From Paragordius varius (taxonomy: Eukaryota > Nematomorpha), in NCBI GenBank assembly GCA_964247055.1, contig OZ176053.1, positions 11,160,001-11,224,000 of the forward strand: a stretch of DNA of 64,000 nt. The letters are read 5' to 3'. Both the position numbers and the translations under genes were made by a program. The notes under the pieces are model-generated. The model saw nothing but the letters and a program-made list of their open reading frames with translations. It was not told where the DNA came from and ran no database searches. Below, one piece after another: positions 1 through 12,300 of this stretch (its first letter is position 1; each line of letters opens with the position of its first letter).

Positions 1-19
1 AGTTGACGACTTTGATTGT

Positions 20-105
20 ATAAAGAATTTTAACAAGTTTTATACTCGTCTGCCAGGACCGAGAGTGATGTTCAAATAATTCCACAGTTTGGGATTTGAA
101 CAAAA
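20..105 (-). repeat. tRNA-derived SINE remnant (left edge)
   Basis: On the minus strand this stretch matches the B-box-like and middle parts of the SINE at 62719-62875: a degenerate TTCAAATCCC, then CATCACTC, then CTGGCAGACGAGT. It is old and diverged, and the 5' head (A box) is missing. It would lie in an intron or downstream of the light chain gene. Confidence 0.55.
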
Positions 106-515
106 ACACACAAAAGTACGCTCACAATTTTTTCGAAATAAATTGTAGTCTTATTTTAATACTGTTTTTCATATTATTAAAAATGTACATTATTTATGGA
201 CTTTCTTCAAATAAACGACAATATGTTTAAATTCAGTATTTATATTCTATAATAAAATAATTTAGCCGGTAATTTTAAAAATCGATATTAAAATTCATTT
301 CATATAAACAATAAAACGGGGTTCATTTGGTTAAAAGCCCTCTGTTCAAAAAATATGCCGAAAGATACACTGGAATGAGAACCACCATTGAAAGCGGTGG
401 TTCGGTTTTAATCCCTGCCTAGTCTTCATTTACCACAATTTAGTTTGCAAATAGTAATTTTATTGTTGATACTTTAAAAATTTGGTTTTTTTTATACCAT
501 ACTTATGTTTTCTAC

Positions 516-2446
516 CTGATAATTTATCACCGAACAGGGTCAAAAACATGGTGAAATTTATAGGGCCTGGAGCTTCACTCAACATTTCTTCAAGGTCACG
601 GTCTCTGGCATCTTTACCTAAGGAAGCATACATATCTTTCAAATCTTCTTTGCTAATAAATCCATCTCTGTCTTGATCAATTAATGTAAATGCCTATAGT
701 TATTATAGAAAATATATTTTGTCATTTTATCCAAATATAATATAAACATATCGAATTAATTATTTATTTAATTTCGTAGCGAGCGCTCTAAAGCCGTCAA
801 AATTTTGAATCGAGAGAAAACATTGAAATTTATATTTCAGTATATAATGTAAATTATCATTTCGTTATATTTTTCTTTCATGGATAACATCGATTGTTTT
901 CATGCGATCGATTGATAAATATTAATTGATTCTTCCTTCTTATGCACATCGGCTTATGCCTTCCTTATTGTTGGCACACAGATAAACATTGAAGGTCAAA
1001 TCAAATATTTATAATGCAAAAAATATGAAAATAAAACTATCATTAAATAAAATCTTAAAAACATATTTAAATATCTTGATATATTTTTTTAAAAGCGACA
1101 AACATGATATTAGGGGATAAATAATTTTTAAAAAAGGGTCATTTTTGGATTTTATCTAGATTGTAAATCGAACAAAAAACCATATTGAAGCTTTTATACC
1201 TTAGGGTTTTTGCAACATTTAAAAAAGATTAGAAAATAAAACTCTCGAAAAAACAAGTGTTTATTGAATTCATATTTTTTTAATTTTAATGATCATCGGT
1301 AAACCTAAAAAATAATGCATTATTAAAACCAATTATTGTGATTAAACAGAGAATCTATGGACTAAAACAGATTTAGTCTATTACTCCCAAAATCGTTTAG
1401 AGTCAAAGGAGAAACACGTCTAAAAATAGAAAACACCTATTTTTGCAATCAATGATGGATCTAAGACCTAAAGGGTTGTGCTAGAGAATAATTTAGCTTT
1501 TTTAGCTTATTTAGACGAAACTCGTGAAAAAAAAACAGTTAACGCTCTTTGCAAAAGTTTACGTATGAATGAATATATATGAATTGCTAAGTTGCATACT
1601 TCTTTGAATTCTTGTATTTGTTGTTGACCGAACATGGCAAAGACATTAGAGGTGGCTCTTTGAGCTCGCATTTTCTTTTTGCCGCCCGCCGCCGCCGCCG
1701 AGGAAGCAGGCGCCGCTGAAGCCGGAGGGGGAGATTCCTTTTTGGCGGGAACTGGTTCAGGCTCGGGTTCTGGTTCCTTAACTGGGGGGACTGGCGTTTC
1801 TCTCTCCTTGTCTTTATCCTTATCCTTGTCCTTACTCTTCTTCTTCTATACGTATGCAACAACCAATCAAGGATTACGTATATTACGTATAAAAATACAA
1901 TATAAAGTAGATTATTTTGAAAGTGTGTGGCAAAAGCATATAATGATAAAAAATAAAATCACTAATGGATTCATCTCTTTGGTTTTTAATTATATTTAAT
2001 TTTGGACAGGGCAGAGTTTAACAAAACAAACAAAGATTTTACATCTTAAATGCCATAATTTTAGAGTTTGGAAGTATATTTTACATTTCGAATTTTGAAA
2101 GTTAGGTATATTATTATTATTAATATTATGCGATTTATATATTAAAACAAAATTATGGTGGCTAAAACATGAATAAATATGGGTATGCGAAAAATTAAAA
2201 TTTTACAATTTGAAATAGTTTACGAAATTCTACAAAAGTGTTTAAATTTTGAATACAGAATGTAATTTACCTTTTTCTCTTTCTTCTCTTCGCGATCACC
2301 CTCACTTTCTGAGGGTTTGGGCTCAGTTTCAGACTACAGAAAAAATTAAATTTTTTTATGATGGATAAAAACTTTTTAAAAATTAATAAATTAATTAGAT
2401 TATTTTCAAAACTACAAGGGTTAACAAGTAAAAGATAACTTACCAT
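516..2446 (-). CDS. MRLC: Myosin regulatory light chain, 5' part (runs off left edge)
   Basis: This encodes an EF-hand regulatory light chain that binds the myosin II neck and controls contraction when phosphorylated. Coding exons are 2446-2444 (the ATG alone), 2333-2271, 1845-1600 and 693-516, all phase-consistent. The protein starts [14 protein letters not shown], continues through a Lys/Asp/Glu run and a Pro/Ala-rich stretch, and reaches the light-chain kinase site [13 protein letters not shown] near residue 90. The first EF-hand loop ([12 protein letters not shown]) and [13 protein letters not shown] follow. The core resembles non-muscle light chains (Drosophila sqh, vertebrate MYL9/12), but the extension of about 85 residues resembles that of muscle Mlc2. 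The last visible exon ends one base into a Gly codon, where TDPED would normally follow; I found no such exon in 1-515, so the C-terminal half lies outside the window. A SINE remnant sits at the left edge. Confidence 0.9.
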
Positions 2447-3895
2447 TTATTTTATGGATATAATAAATTTGAAATATCCGGATCCACAATGTGAATGGAG
2501 TACGTATAATATTTTTGATAAAAAAATCCACAAAAAATAAATATATTTGTGAAAATTGATTCAATCGATATGTATCTTTTAATAACAATATTTTCTTTTT
2601 ATTTATATTAATATTTTGTTTTTCGATAAGATAAAAAAAACACAGAGAATTCTAAAAAATGTTTGACGCAAAAGCCACCCTATGCACACAAAAATTAGAA
2701 GAAATGTTTTTTTTTTCGATAATAAAAAATATTCAATTCAATGCAAATGTATGTTGCTAAAAATATTTATTACATTATATATTAGCTTGCAATGTTCTAC
2801 AAAATATAATATATTAAAATAATTGATTTTTTTGAGTTAATTTCAATTTCATATAGACTACTATACAGTGGATGAAATATCGGTATGCAATGAATTTATC
2901 ATGTTTACGCATCCAATTGTTTGTTTATCTTAAAGTTATGTTGTTAAAAATATTTTTTATGAAAAAAACCCTAAGGAACCGGAATAGAAGGGTTATCTAT
3001 CTCCCAACTAACTATATATAACAATATTTTATATTAAAAATTTTTTTATTTTAAATATTTATATTTCTAGATATATGTATATGCATGTATATCGATTATT
3101 CACATAATCAAACTATTATTATTAAAATTCAACCACCATGTGTTACCAATATACGCGCGTATATAGAAATGAAAAAAAAATAAAAAATACTAATTTTTGT
3201 AATGCAAAAACTATATATATAAAATAATCCTATGAGTATTATATATAGATATAAGCATAGTCTCAAGAAGTATTAAATGGTTAATCTATTCTAAATAATC
3301 TACTATTATAGAGTTTGAAAATTAAAGTATTTTTTAACGCCTTTGGGTTTCAAGAAAAGGTCATGTTATTGAAAGACGGCATAATTAAATTTCGTAATAA
3401 GAACAAAAATTCAAATTTTATTTTATATAGAATGATTTCAATCATTCATAAGAATAATGTACGCAAATATATCTTTATGATTAATTGATTGGTCCAGCTG
3501 TGTTCATGGCTAGCCTTTTACATTGAATTGATTCTTTTTCAATCAAAGTTTGTTTTTTATGAAAAGAAAAGTTTTAAATATGCATTTACGTAAGGATAGA
3601 AATAAAACATTAAGATAAATGTTTATATATATATCGCATTTGAGATGATATTATTAATCGAAATTATAGATTTGTATGATTTGACCTTAAATACCTAAAT
3701 TTAATTACCTAAACTAATTTTATTAAATCTATTTAATCAAAAAATATAAATATGAAAAATATTTTTCCCTATATTCTAAAATGTTTTAGTTAACCATCGG
3801 ATAAAACTTGCTTGGTTAATTGATGCTTTTACAGAAAAATAAGATTACACTGGGTTTCTGTCAATGGAATTAAATATATCATTCAATTAAGGCCC

Positions 3896-3998
3896 ATTAT
3901 ACAGTAACGTATGGCAAAAACAACAAATGGTGAAAATTAAATAATGTTTCCCCATATTTTAACATAAATTTTGTTTATTTAATTGTGGACAAACCTTA
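3896..3998 (+). repeat. Dispersed repeat, copy 1 of a pair
   Basis: About 100 bp is shared with 8258-8350. Both read TACAGTA, then GTATGG, then AAACAACAAATGG, later TTATTTA and GTGGACAAA or ATGGACAAA, and TTTTATAT. In the second copy an inverted-repeat element begins exactly where the similarity stops. The class is unknown. Confidence 0.6.
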
Positions 3999-4578
3999 TT
4001 TTATATCACGCGCTAAGGATGATTTTGGTCTAACCTTTCGTATCATCATATAATAATGAAAGTTTCCATTAAACTACATTAATGAATTATATATACAGAT
4101 ATAATATATGATGTTCAATTAATAAATAAATCAAGGTTAAAATAACTTTTTTTCATATAATCAAACTTTTAGCAACTATCGATGAAATCAATAAGCGCTA
4201 TATAACATTCGAATCTTTAATATTCAAAAACAATTATAATTTGTGAAATCTAAACCAAGTCCCTCCAGCTTTAAGGAAATATAAAATTTAAAAATAAACA
4301 TAACTATAAATTTATATTTATTTGTTAAATGAATAAATATTTAGTAATAATATTTTAAACAACTTTGTATAAACATCATAACAACAAGATTTCCGCATCA
4401 TCGGGCTTCGATTTTCCTAGCTTTGGGAAAACTCGTCATCGTATGATGAAAATTTTGGAATAATGTATCGTGATATCAGATTAGGTACTATGCAAAAGCG
4501 GTAAATTCGACACGGGGACTTTTATATCGAAATTTTTAATTAAACATTTTTATAAATTAAATGTGCCCGTAAACGAAT

Positions 4579-4797
4579 TACAGTAAAAATTGATATTGTG
4601 CGGACGAATCGCAAAAATGTAAGAACAATTTTTTTTAAAAGACAACCATACTTATAAATCCTTAGTTTATCCCTCATAAATCATATATAAAAGTTATATT
4701 GAAAAAATCATTTCAAAAGTATGGTTGTCATTTAGGAAAAATATTTGCCTTTATAATTTTACTTTTGTCCGTATAATTTCAATTTTCACTGTATCTT
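4579..4797. mobile_element. MITE-like inverted-repeat element (family D, copy 1)
   Basis: This element of about 220 bp has long terminal inverted repeats. The left end starts ACAGTAAAAATTGATATTG and reaches AGACAACCATACTT; the right end, reversed, starts ACAGTGAAAATTGAAATTAT and also reaches GACAACCATACTT. Three related copies lie in introns of the lipid transfer protein gene (58519, 59938 and 60480). It has no coding capacity. The ACAGT ends and TIR style fit Tc1/mariner-type non-autonomous elements, but the family is inferred. Confidence 0.7.
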
Positions 4798-5458
4798 ATG
4801 CTGATCATCAAGCACTATTGAGATCTGAAAATAGGGCCTCAATTTCAATAATCGTTCAAAATTGAGTATATCGTCCCACACATCCTTCCCTTACTAATGT
4901 AGGTAATATTTAATCAAATATTATTTTTAAAAAATCTCTAAAATTTTATAAACTTTTTGTGTGAAGAATAAATATCAACCATTTATTTGAATTGGCCCCT
5001 GATTTTAGCGCTCACCTGTTAAAATTTGAACAATTGGCTAATAAACAATTTTTTAGAAAACATGAGACTTTAATCAGATTTAATAAATAGTTGCTTTTCA
5101 TTGTTTCACGAATGAGCGGAGAGTAATGAAGCCATTTTTGAATAACTTTCTTGAGCACGGCCTTGAAAAAATATTGTGACAGATCCATTTTTTAAATAGC
5201 TGTCTTTCTAAACTATTGGCTTAGGATCTAATTCTGGAAAGTGTATACGTCTATTCAACTTAAACAATTATTTTTAATTTTTCTGTTTCATGATGACAGA
5301 TCAGCATTTTGAGTTGCCTCAGTTTAAACCGTCTGAATAAATATGCGTATTTTAGTAAAAATATAATTTAAGCAATTTTCTGGAAAACTTTTGTGTTTAA
5401 AAGTGCATTTATTGGTTAGAAAATGTGTCGAGTTTTGAGCCACTGCTTTTAATTACTT

Positions 5459-6570
5459 ACACTGGACAACAAATTTTTCTGCCACTCGAGTTTTTTGCAT
5501 TTTCTGATATTTAGTATCATTCTAACAGTAAATCCGAAATAAAAATTATAACCCGATGGAAGAATTTTGTATAATTTGATTTTTTTGATTATGCGCCCTC
5601 TTTATCAAAATTATACAAAAAAATGTTTTTCTTTGAAAATATACAAGTAATGCCCATTTGTAATATATCATTCGAAAGAGTAATAAAATTTCTATAAAAT
5701 GCATACTAATATGTATTTCATCGACAGTTAATATTGGACACAAAGAGCGACAAACGCGAAGTGAGAGCACTTTTTTAATTATTATATTTTTAAAACTAAT
5801 GGATGAAAATAGCTCAAACTTTGTTTAGATGGTGATGAATGTCCAAAAAGATAACACAAGAAAGTTTTTTTGATTAAACATTTTTTTTATTGCTTTTATG
5901 TCACTCAAAACAGCCATTTTTAAGTTTTTTGTTTTTTTAAAAATTACCATCTCATCAATATTAATTTATTTTCTTTACGAGGCTGATAATTTCAAAATTT
6001 TAAAGATAAAAACAATGTTTAAGGTTTTTTTGATCTTTTATAGCCATTATGTAATAAATTTACAATTATAACTATGCATTTTAGTATCCACTAGGTAAAA
6101 TATTTATGATAATAATAATTTCTATTAAAAAAGCAAACCAAAAGCTTTTTCAAACATTTTTTTTAAATTAAATACTAATATAACCCTAATAATTATATTA
6201 AAATAATTCATATAATTTTCAAATTAGTTTGTCTGTGAAAATTCTTGACTTAATTAAGGATTGAAAATTTCGACCATATAAACCCTAATAACTTTTACAT
6301 CCGATTGATTTAAATGACTTACTACCATTTATTGCGTTCTTTCGAATGATATAAAATACATGGCTTCATATCTAAAACTTTTAATTTTCGAAATTTCGAG
6401 TTTAATGTTAAATCGGGGCCAAAAATTTTCGATAAACTCTAATATAAAAAAATTCTTGAATGCTAGACCAATTTTCTTTTCAGGTATACTGATTATATAC
6501 TTTAATGAAATAAATTATAAATTTACAAGAATGGCAGTTAAAAAAAGTTAAAATTTGTTGTCTAGTGTTA
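5459..6570. mobile_element. Element of about 1.1 kb with long imperfect inverted repeats
   Basis: The left end reads CACTGGACAACAAATTTTTC, and the right end, reversed, reads CACTAGACAACAAATTTT. Further inside, ATATCATTCGAAAGA near 5667 matches the reverse of TCTTTCGAATGATAT near 6340, so the inverted similarity extends at least 200 bp inward. The centre is T-rich and non-coding. The two small ORFs within it (5546-5770 minus, 6360-6551 plus) lie on opposite arms and do not look like protein. It is probably a non-autonomous DNA transposon of unknown superfamily. Confidence 0.65.
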
Positions 6571-7930
6571 TGTTTGTATTTACCCGTGGTCCAAGCAGAT
6601 TTTTTTCAAAAAAATAGATTGTCTAAAAAATAAATTGAAACAATTTTTCGGTTGACGTGTTTTGGGGCACATCAATTCGTTAATCACTTTACCAAAAATA
6701 AATGATTACTCTGAGCGCTTTTTCGTTAGTTAGAGTTCCCATCTCTGTAAAATATATCTCAAAATAAAAAATCTATCATGTAACATTTTGTAAATTTGTT
6801 TTATAATTTTAAATGTTTATTATAAACAACCTAAATAAGAGAGAGTTGTAAACTAATTTTGTATTAACAATAGAGGTGAATGCGAAACCTTTATAAGGGA
6901 TGGTAAAAATTATTCACGTAATCTTTTTATATCCATCCTTTCGTTTGTTTATTACTTTAATTAATCATCGTTAAAACTAAGAAGGCCGACGCGTAACTGG
7001 CCAAAACAGTATTAAATAATTATAGCAAAAATTAAATTTCATATATTTAAAAAGGGCCATGATGCCGATAATGACCCTTGTTTCTAACAATCGAGACCGT
7101 TGGGGGACTGCTTTTTTGGTTAAGGGTTAGGAATTGTGAAAGCTTAAAAACTTGCCTGCCCAGGGCTGACAGTGATGATGATAAAACAGTGCTATAGTCC
7201 GGCGCCCTATTTACCATATAACGCCTTTAAACCTAAACTTGATATTCTTCATTCAACCACTTTACTTCATTGATTTCAAGAGGGGTATGGATGATATCGC
7301 GAATTAAAATATGCAGATTATGTCCTTTTACGCCCAATAGTTGATTATCAACCCTTATTACACAATAAAATTTATTATTTAGCGTATATTTATTAAACAC
7401 AGCTGATTTTGGTAAATAAAGATATCTTAGTTTTTAATTATAGGAGGGAGTTACAAAATAATATAAATTAGCGTTTAAGCCTAATATATTAATATATGGA
7501 TGTTCACATAAAAACTTTGAGTATAATATTTTAAACCAACCTCGATAAATTTTATTGTACAATCTTAGGCAAAATCTTATTCTTTATGACATGATAGGCA
7601 AATATAATGTTTTAATAAATCATCCATAAATAAATTACATTCCTACAATTTAAATCGCTTTTTTAAGTATCCGATCCAAAAAATATTCATTATCAAGTGA
7701 AATTAAAAAATTATAAATAATCAAATATCAGCTAAATTTTTACCAATTTATTAGCTAGAATGCAAATGTCTAAGCACACAATATATTTACCACAAATTTG
7801 GTACGTTTGTCATATAAATATAGATATATTTCATTCTAAGATACGATTTAAATATGATTTTAAAGTATAGCAATAATTCATGTATAGTTTTTGGTAAAAA
7901 CTAATTTTCATATAAAGTCTATTCAATCAA
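6571..7930. other. Intergenic DNA without recognised genes
   Basis: Apart from the SINE fragment at 7115-7226 I see nothing but AT-rich DNA. No ORF here has family likeness or flanking splice sites. Confidence 0.5.
7115..7226 (-). repeat. tRNA-derived SINE, internally deleted
   Basis: Read on the minus strand it starts GGCGTTATATGGTAAATAGG (the A-box side), goes on with GGGCGC and GCACTG, then CATCATCACTGTCAGCCCTG and GGCAG, and ends AAGCTTTCACAATTCC. It matches the SINE at 62719-62875 except that the B-box segment between GCACTG and CATCATCACTG is missing. Confidence 0.75.
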
Positions 7931-8077
7931 TCATATGCCATCAGTTTCGTTTCTTTCAGGGATATTTTCATTTTCCCCATCATCTTCTAAATAGCCATCC
8001 TGAATATAATTCATGGAATCCATGTCCCCTTCTTCGTCGATTTCCTCTTCACGCCGGCCGCCGCCCTCATCTGCCAT
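7931..8077 (-). CDS. Small acidic ORF, doubtful
   Basis: This is an intact 48-codon ORF starting MADEGGGRREEEIDEEGDMD and ending NETDGI, rich in Glu, Asp and Gly. Its GGC/GCC-rich start stands out from the AT-rich surroundings. I see no GT donor in frame before the stop, so it would be a single-exon gene or a last exon (a possible but weak acceptor AG lies just after the ATG, in ATGGCAG). It belongs to no family I know. It could be a real micro-protein, a terminal exon of an unseen gene, or chance. Its position between a SINE and an inverted-repeat element gives no support. Confidence 0.25.
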   Translation of the reverse strand: MADEGGGRREEEIDEEGDMDSMNYIQDGYLEDDGENENIPERNETDGI

Positions 8078-8257
8078 TATTATTATAAAAAAAGATTTTT
8101 TTATCTCAAAAGTTTATAATTTTTTTTCTCTTGATTTCTAACGTTTAATTAGTATTTAATTTTGAAAAAGAATGATCCATAGAGGGTATTTAGTATTTAT
8201 TATAGTAACATATGCGCCTCTGAAAACCAATTCTCTTTATTTTCGAAGAATTAACAA

Positions 8258-9028
8258 TACAGTAGTGTATGGTTAAAAACAACAAATGGTTGAAATAAAT
8301 ATTTTTTCATTATCTTGCGTATTTATTTATGGACAAAAATTGTTTTATATACCATTTGCACTTCAAGAGTGTCCTTGAACAGTTTAAGATGGTCTTTGAA
8401 CAATTCAAGTTGGTCCTTAAACAAGTTTTTAACTTTTATCAATCACATCGTAAATATTTCATCTATTTTATTGTTTTTAACCTATTTTCTATTATTTAAC
8501 ATAAATTTTAAATCGATATCAACTTTTAATCTTTGAGAAACAGTATATCTTTATTAATTTCTTAAAATAATTTTGGATAATTATAAGATTTTAACACGAA
8601 ATGAAAAAATATATAAGTTTTCTGGGTAAAATTTTTCATTAAAAACATTTGAAAGTCAATAATTTTGTTCAATTGAAAAAATATAGTTTGAAACAAAAAA
8701 AGTGGTTTTTCAAAAAAAAATTATTTTTAAATTAATAAATATATAATAAATAATAAAGAAAATTAGGTTAATAAATAATAAAATAAAAAAATAAATGCAA
8801 AATTATGGTTAAATTAAAATTTATAAATTTTAAAGACCAACTTGAAGTGTTCAAGGACCAACTTGAAATGTTCAAGGACCAACTTGAATTGTTCAAGGAC
8901 CAACTTGAACTGTTCAAGGACCAACTTGAAATGTTCAAGGACCAACTTGAATTGTTCAAGGACCAACTTGAACTGTTCAAGGACACTCTTGAAGTGCAAA
9001 TGGTATATCATACGTTATTGTATTACCG
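8258..9028. mobile_element. Inverted-repeat element enclosing a 21-bp array (foldback family A, copy 1)
   Basis: An inner element (about 8348-9007) has ends reading TATACCATTTGCACTTCAAG in both directions. Its left arm holds about three and its right arm eight units of a 21-bp repeat, in inverted orientation. The inner part is flanked by a repeat shared with 3896-3998 on the left. Just right of it, ATACGTTATTGTATT is the reverse of the AATACAGTA-GTGTAT start of that repeat, so an older element may surround it. It has no coding capacity; the open frames over the array arise because 21 is a multiple of three. Confidence 0.7.
8835..8981 (+). repeat. 21-bp tandem repeat, seven full units
   Basis: The unit is GACCAACTTGAANTGTTCAA plus G, where N runs G, A, T, C, A, T, C through the seven units. 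The order A-T-C repeats, so the array expanded in blocks of three units (63 bp). A divergent eighth unit (GACACTCTTGAAGTG) forms the element terminus. Confidence 0.9.
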
Positions 9029-9305
9029 ATTCGCCAATAATGTGAATTGACCAGCATAGTGCATACTTAAAGAAAATAATTGGTATTATTAATGGCAAAT
9101 AATCACTGGCCTTAATGCTCCTCATAATATTGTACAGCATATATATTATATATAGTGATCCAATTTTGTTAATAGGTGCGTGTAGTATATCCGCTATGAA
9201 AAGCGAAACAAACACTTTTTAAGGTTAAAAAATTAACGATTTATATTTAAAATAATATTAATGATTGTAAATTTTTTACATAATAATTTGTATGAATTCC
9301 AAAAA

Positions 9306-9311
9306 TTTATT
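9306..9311 (-). terminator. Poly(A) signal of the cereblon gene
   Basis: AATAAA on the minus strand lies 12 bp after the inferred cereblon stop codon. It supports the terminal exon model. Confidence 0.6.
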
Positions 9312-9322
9312 TTAAAAATGAG

Positions 9323-12300
9323 TTAACCATTGTCACGATTCGACGAGGTAGAGGTGGTGGTTGACGTAGTTTGAGAGTCCATATTTTCGCCATCACTACT
9401 TTGACTTGGGCGCGAACGAGTGCCCTGTTCAGAGGATCGATTAACTAAGCAAGAAGTTAAATTGGTATTTGTTGCGTTACGCAGGACCGCACTCTCAATA
9501 CTACTGGATGAGGAATTGAGGGTATCTGGTAACCAATAGTTAACGCGACGATCATAATAGTTTGATGGTAATGGTGGTTGATTATCATATTGCCTAATGT
9601 GAGAAAAATTGTAAAAAAAAATGTGCATAGTTCAAGTTGACCCTTTTAATTCCAACCACTCTTTTTTGCAATAAAAAATGTTTTATCTGGATTTCCTACA
9701 ACTCAAACTGCTAAAAAACGGATTGTATTCAAGAGCTATTTCATAAAAAGCTGGATAGTTTACGATGGTTGCACTATCAAAACTGATTGTTAAACAACAA
9801 ACATTAAAAAAAGCCAACTCAAATTTACAAATAATATAAGTACGCATTGGGTTTCATTTATGACCGTAGGTGTGACCGTGCATCCAGATGAACAACTATG
9901 TATGTTAAATAGAACTCTCTTCGAGTTGGTTCACGCAGAACTAAAAACCCTAATTAAAAGCGTTATGTTTATAATAGATAACATTTTTTTAAAAATTGAT
10001 CACATGTGTACTATATCGTCATAACTGTAGTATTTTTGACACCAATTATTTTTTTTCATATAAATTAAAATTGCGGTATTAATTGACTAGTTATGACCGT
10101 GAATGACTGCATTTATATAAGCACTTATAATCTCTAAACACTAATAAAAAAAATTCCGTGATCTCCTAGTTATGTATTAAACAATAGATTCAATAATGAA
10201 AAAGATATATTAGTTTTTTAAGTATTTGAATAAAAATATTTGATAATCATAATGATTTTTACATTGGTACAATGGGTATCTGTATCTCATCATTGGCATT
10301 GATTAAAATAGGAATATCGTCATAATCAATTTCTTCATCCGCATTTCGTGGGGGACTGTTTTCATTAGTTACTATTTCGTCATTATGCTCAACAATTATA
10401 CTAGGATTATAATCTCTAGCGTGGGATGATTCATTAAGCACATCATTATGTAAATATGCCATTTCACCATTATTGCGCATAATATGGCCAGTAGCTCTTG
10501 AGATTAAAGAGGTTAGGCCATCATGTAAACGATTCCGTACACCTCCTAGCAAATTTACAACATTTTTTAACAAAATTAGAGTGTTATTATATAATATAAT
10601 GATATTTTATGAGAGTTTAAATTTTATATTGTAGAAAATTTAATAAATTTATGATCTAAAGAATACTAATATAAATATCATGTAATTATTTGATATTCGA
10701 CAATTTCAAATTAGCCAAAAATACCCAGTAATTTTAAAAAGAGCAAAAATAATATAAAACAGTTAAAGTTACTCACAACACTTGGAAAAGAAATCGATGT
10801 CTAGGTTAAAGTTTTGCATTTAGATAGAATATTTAAAAAAGATAAACATTCCCCTCCAAAAAATAAACCTGATCTCCTAGGCCTCGTGGCAAAAAGTTCA
10901 TTTTGGCTCATATGAGATGATCGTATATTTCGATCATCAATATTTGTAGTATTAGGGCTACCATTCTGATTTGAATGAGCTCCTGCAGTATTAGGATTTA
11001 ATATATCCGTAATATTAAATATGCCGCCATGAGGTGAGGATACATCTTGTTGCGTATTCTGCGTTTGATTTAACATCCTTTGTATGAGATTTAAAATGCT
11101 TAAATAACGCGTATTTTCATCGGAGGGATAAGTGGTGGCTTCTACACTTTCATCACGAACCATTTCATTCAAATCATCGGTTTGAGCCAAACCTGATTCA
11201 TTACCTAAAGCATATAAAAAATTTATTGGCAATTTTTTAAAAAATGTTTCAATAATAGAGAAATTAAAAGAGTTAAGGTTTTCTAGTCAACTTGGCCAAA
11301 AAATGTTGTTTTTATTTCTCCAATTTTTAATTGTTTTTTGATTATATATATTTTTGACTTTAGATATAACCTTAATCAATTATAAAGATATTAAAAATAT
11401 ATAAATAAATTAAAAATTTCTTGTATGTTACTTTTCAAAACTAATATGAATTTGTATCAAAATAGCAAAAAATAAAAATGATTACACTATTAATAACCAC
11501 GGTTCCGATTCAAATCCATAATTTGTACAATAAAATTCAAATATAAACCGACATTTTTTTATCTAATAATGGTTACATAAAATAAATTAAACCAATGTTA
11601 TGTCGAAAATGTCGCATTCTTCGGTGCAAAGTTTTCATGGATGTCCGTATAATGGCATAAAACAAATCTGGCGGTTTGGGCCTTTTATCATTCGGAACAA
11701 TTAAGGGATCCTCAACTGTCATTGATGATATTGAATTCGTTTCGTCTATTAAATTTTTTTAGGTAAAATAGAAAGTGTATATAAATCAGATTTAAAATTT
11801 ATTTTTTGATAATTTAATTAGGGTTTGATGCTATTTAGGCAGAACATTTTCATTTAAGCTAAGTATTGGTTTTTTAAAATGATTGAAAAATTAGAATTAC
11901 CTTCGGGCGTGGTAACGTTTTTCGGTTTAACGTATTTGGGGATTCTATAATATATCACATGGATATATTTTATATAGCAAGCATTAAACCGTAAAGAAGT
12001 TTTTAGTAAGCAACGTGACGATATAATTATAATCTGTCTTTAGTTTAATTTAATGTAGGTGATTTTTTATTTGTAGTTTATATACTCGAAACCTTAATAT
12101 ATAAACAGGAATACTGATCAAACCAATGGATATAAGTCAAACATTATCAAATCATATATTTTTAACTTTATAACGTGGGTCATTCTAAACAATGTCAGAC
12201 AATAATTGTCACCAAACCAATTGTGATAATAAATCATTCAAATTAAAAATAAATTTTATATAAAAGACTTAAATATACACAAAGCATCGATCTCACGAAA

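Larger units (their letters stand above)
2447..5458. other. AT-rich intergenic DNA upstream of the light chain gene
   Basis: I see no coding exon here. The stretch must hold the light chain promoter and perhaps a 5' UTR exon, but I cannot place a TATA box or start site among so many AT runs. Two repeat copies, at 3896-3998 and 4579-4797, are listed separately. Confidence 0.5.

Noticed and set aside
1679-1999. Plus-strand ORF rich in Ala, Gly and Ser-Leu repeats
   Set aside because: It is the antisense of the low-complexity extension of the myosin light chain exon.
5546-5770. A 74-codon minus-strand ORF as a membrane protein
   Set aside because: It lies on one arm of the inverted-repeat element at 5459-6570, and its hydrophobic look follows from T-rich sequence.
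8835-8981. Regular short repeats that might suggest a CRISPR array
   Set aside because: The 21-bp units are directly adjacent with no spacers, and the genome is eukaryotic.
8768-9050. Four overlapping ORFs with repeated FKDQLE-, SRTNL- or LVLEQFK-type peptides on both strands
   Set aside because: They are translations of the 21-bp tandem array; a repeat length divisible by three keeps several frames open. No start context, splice sites or family likeness.
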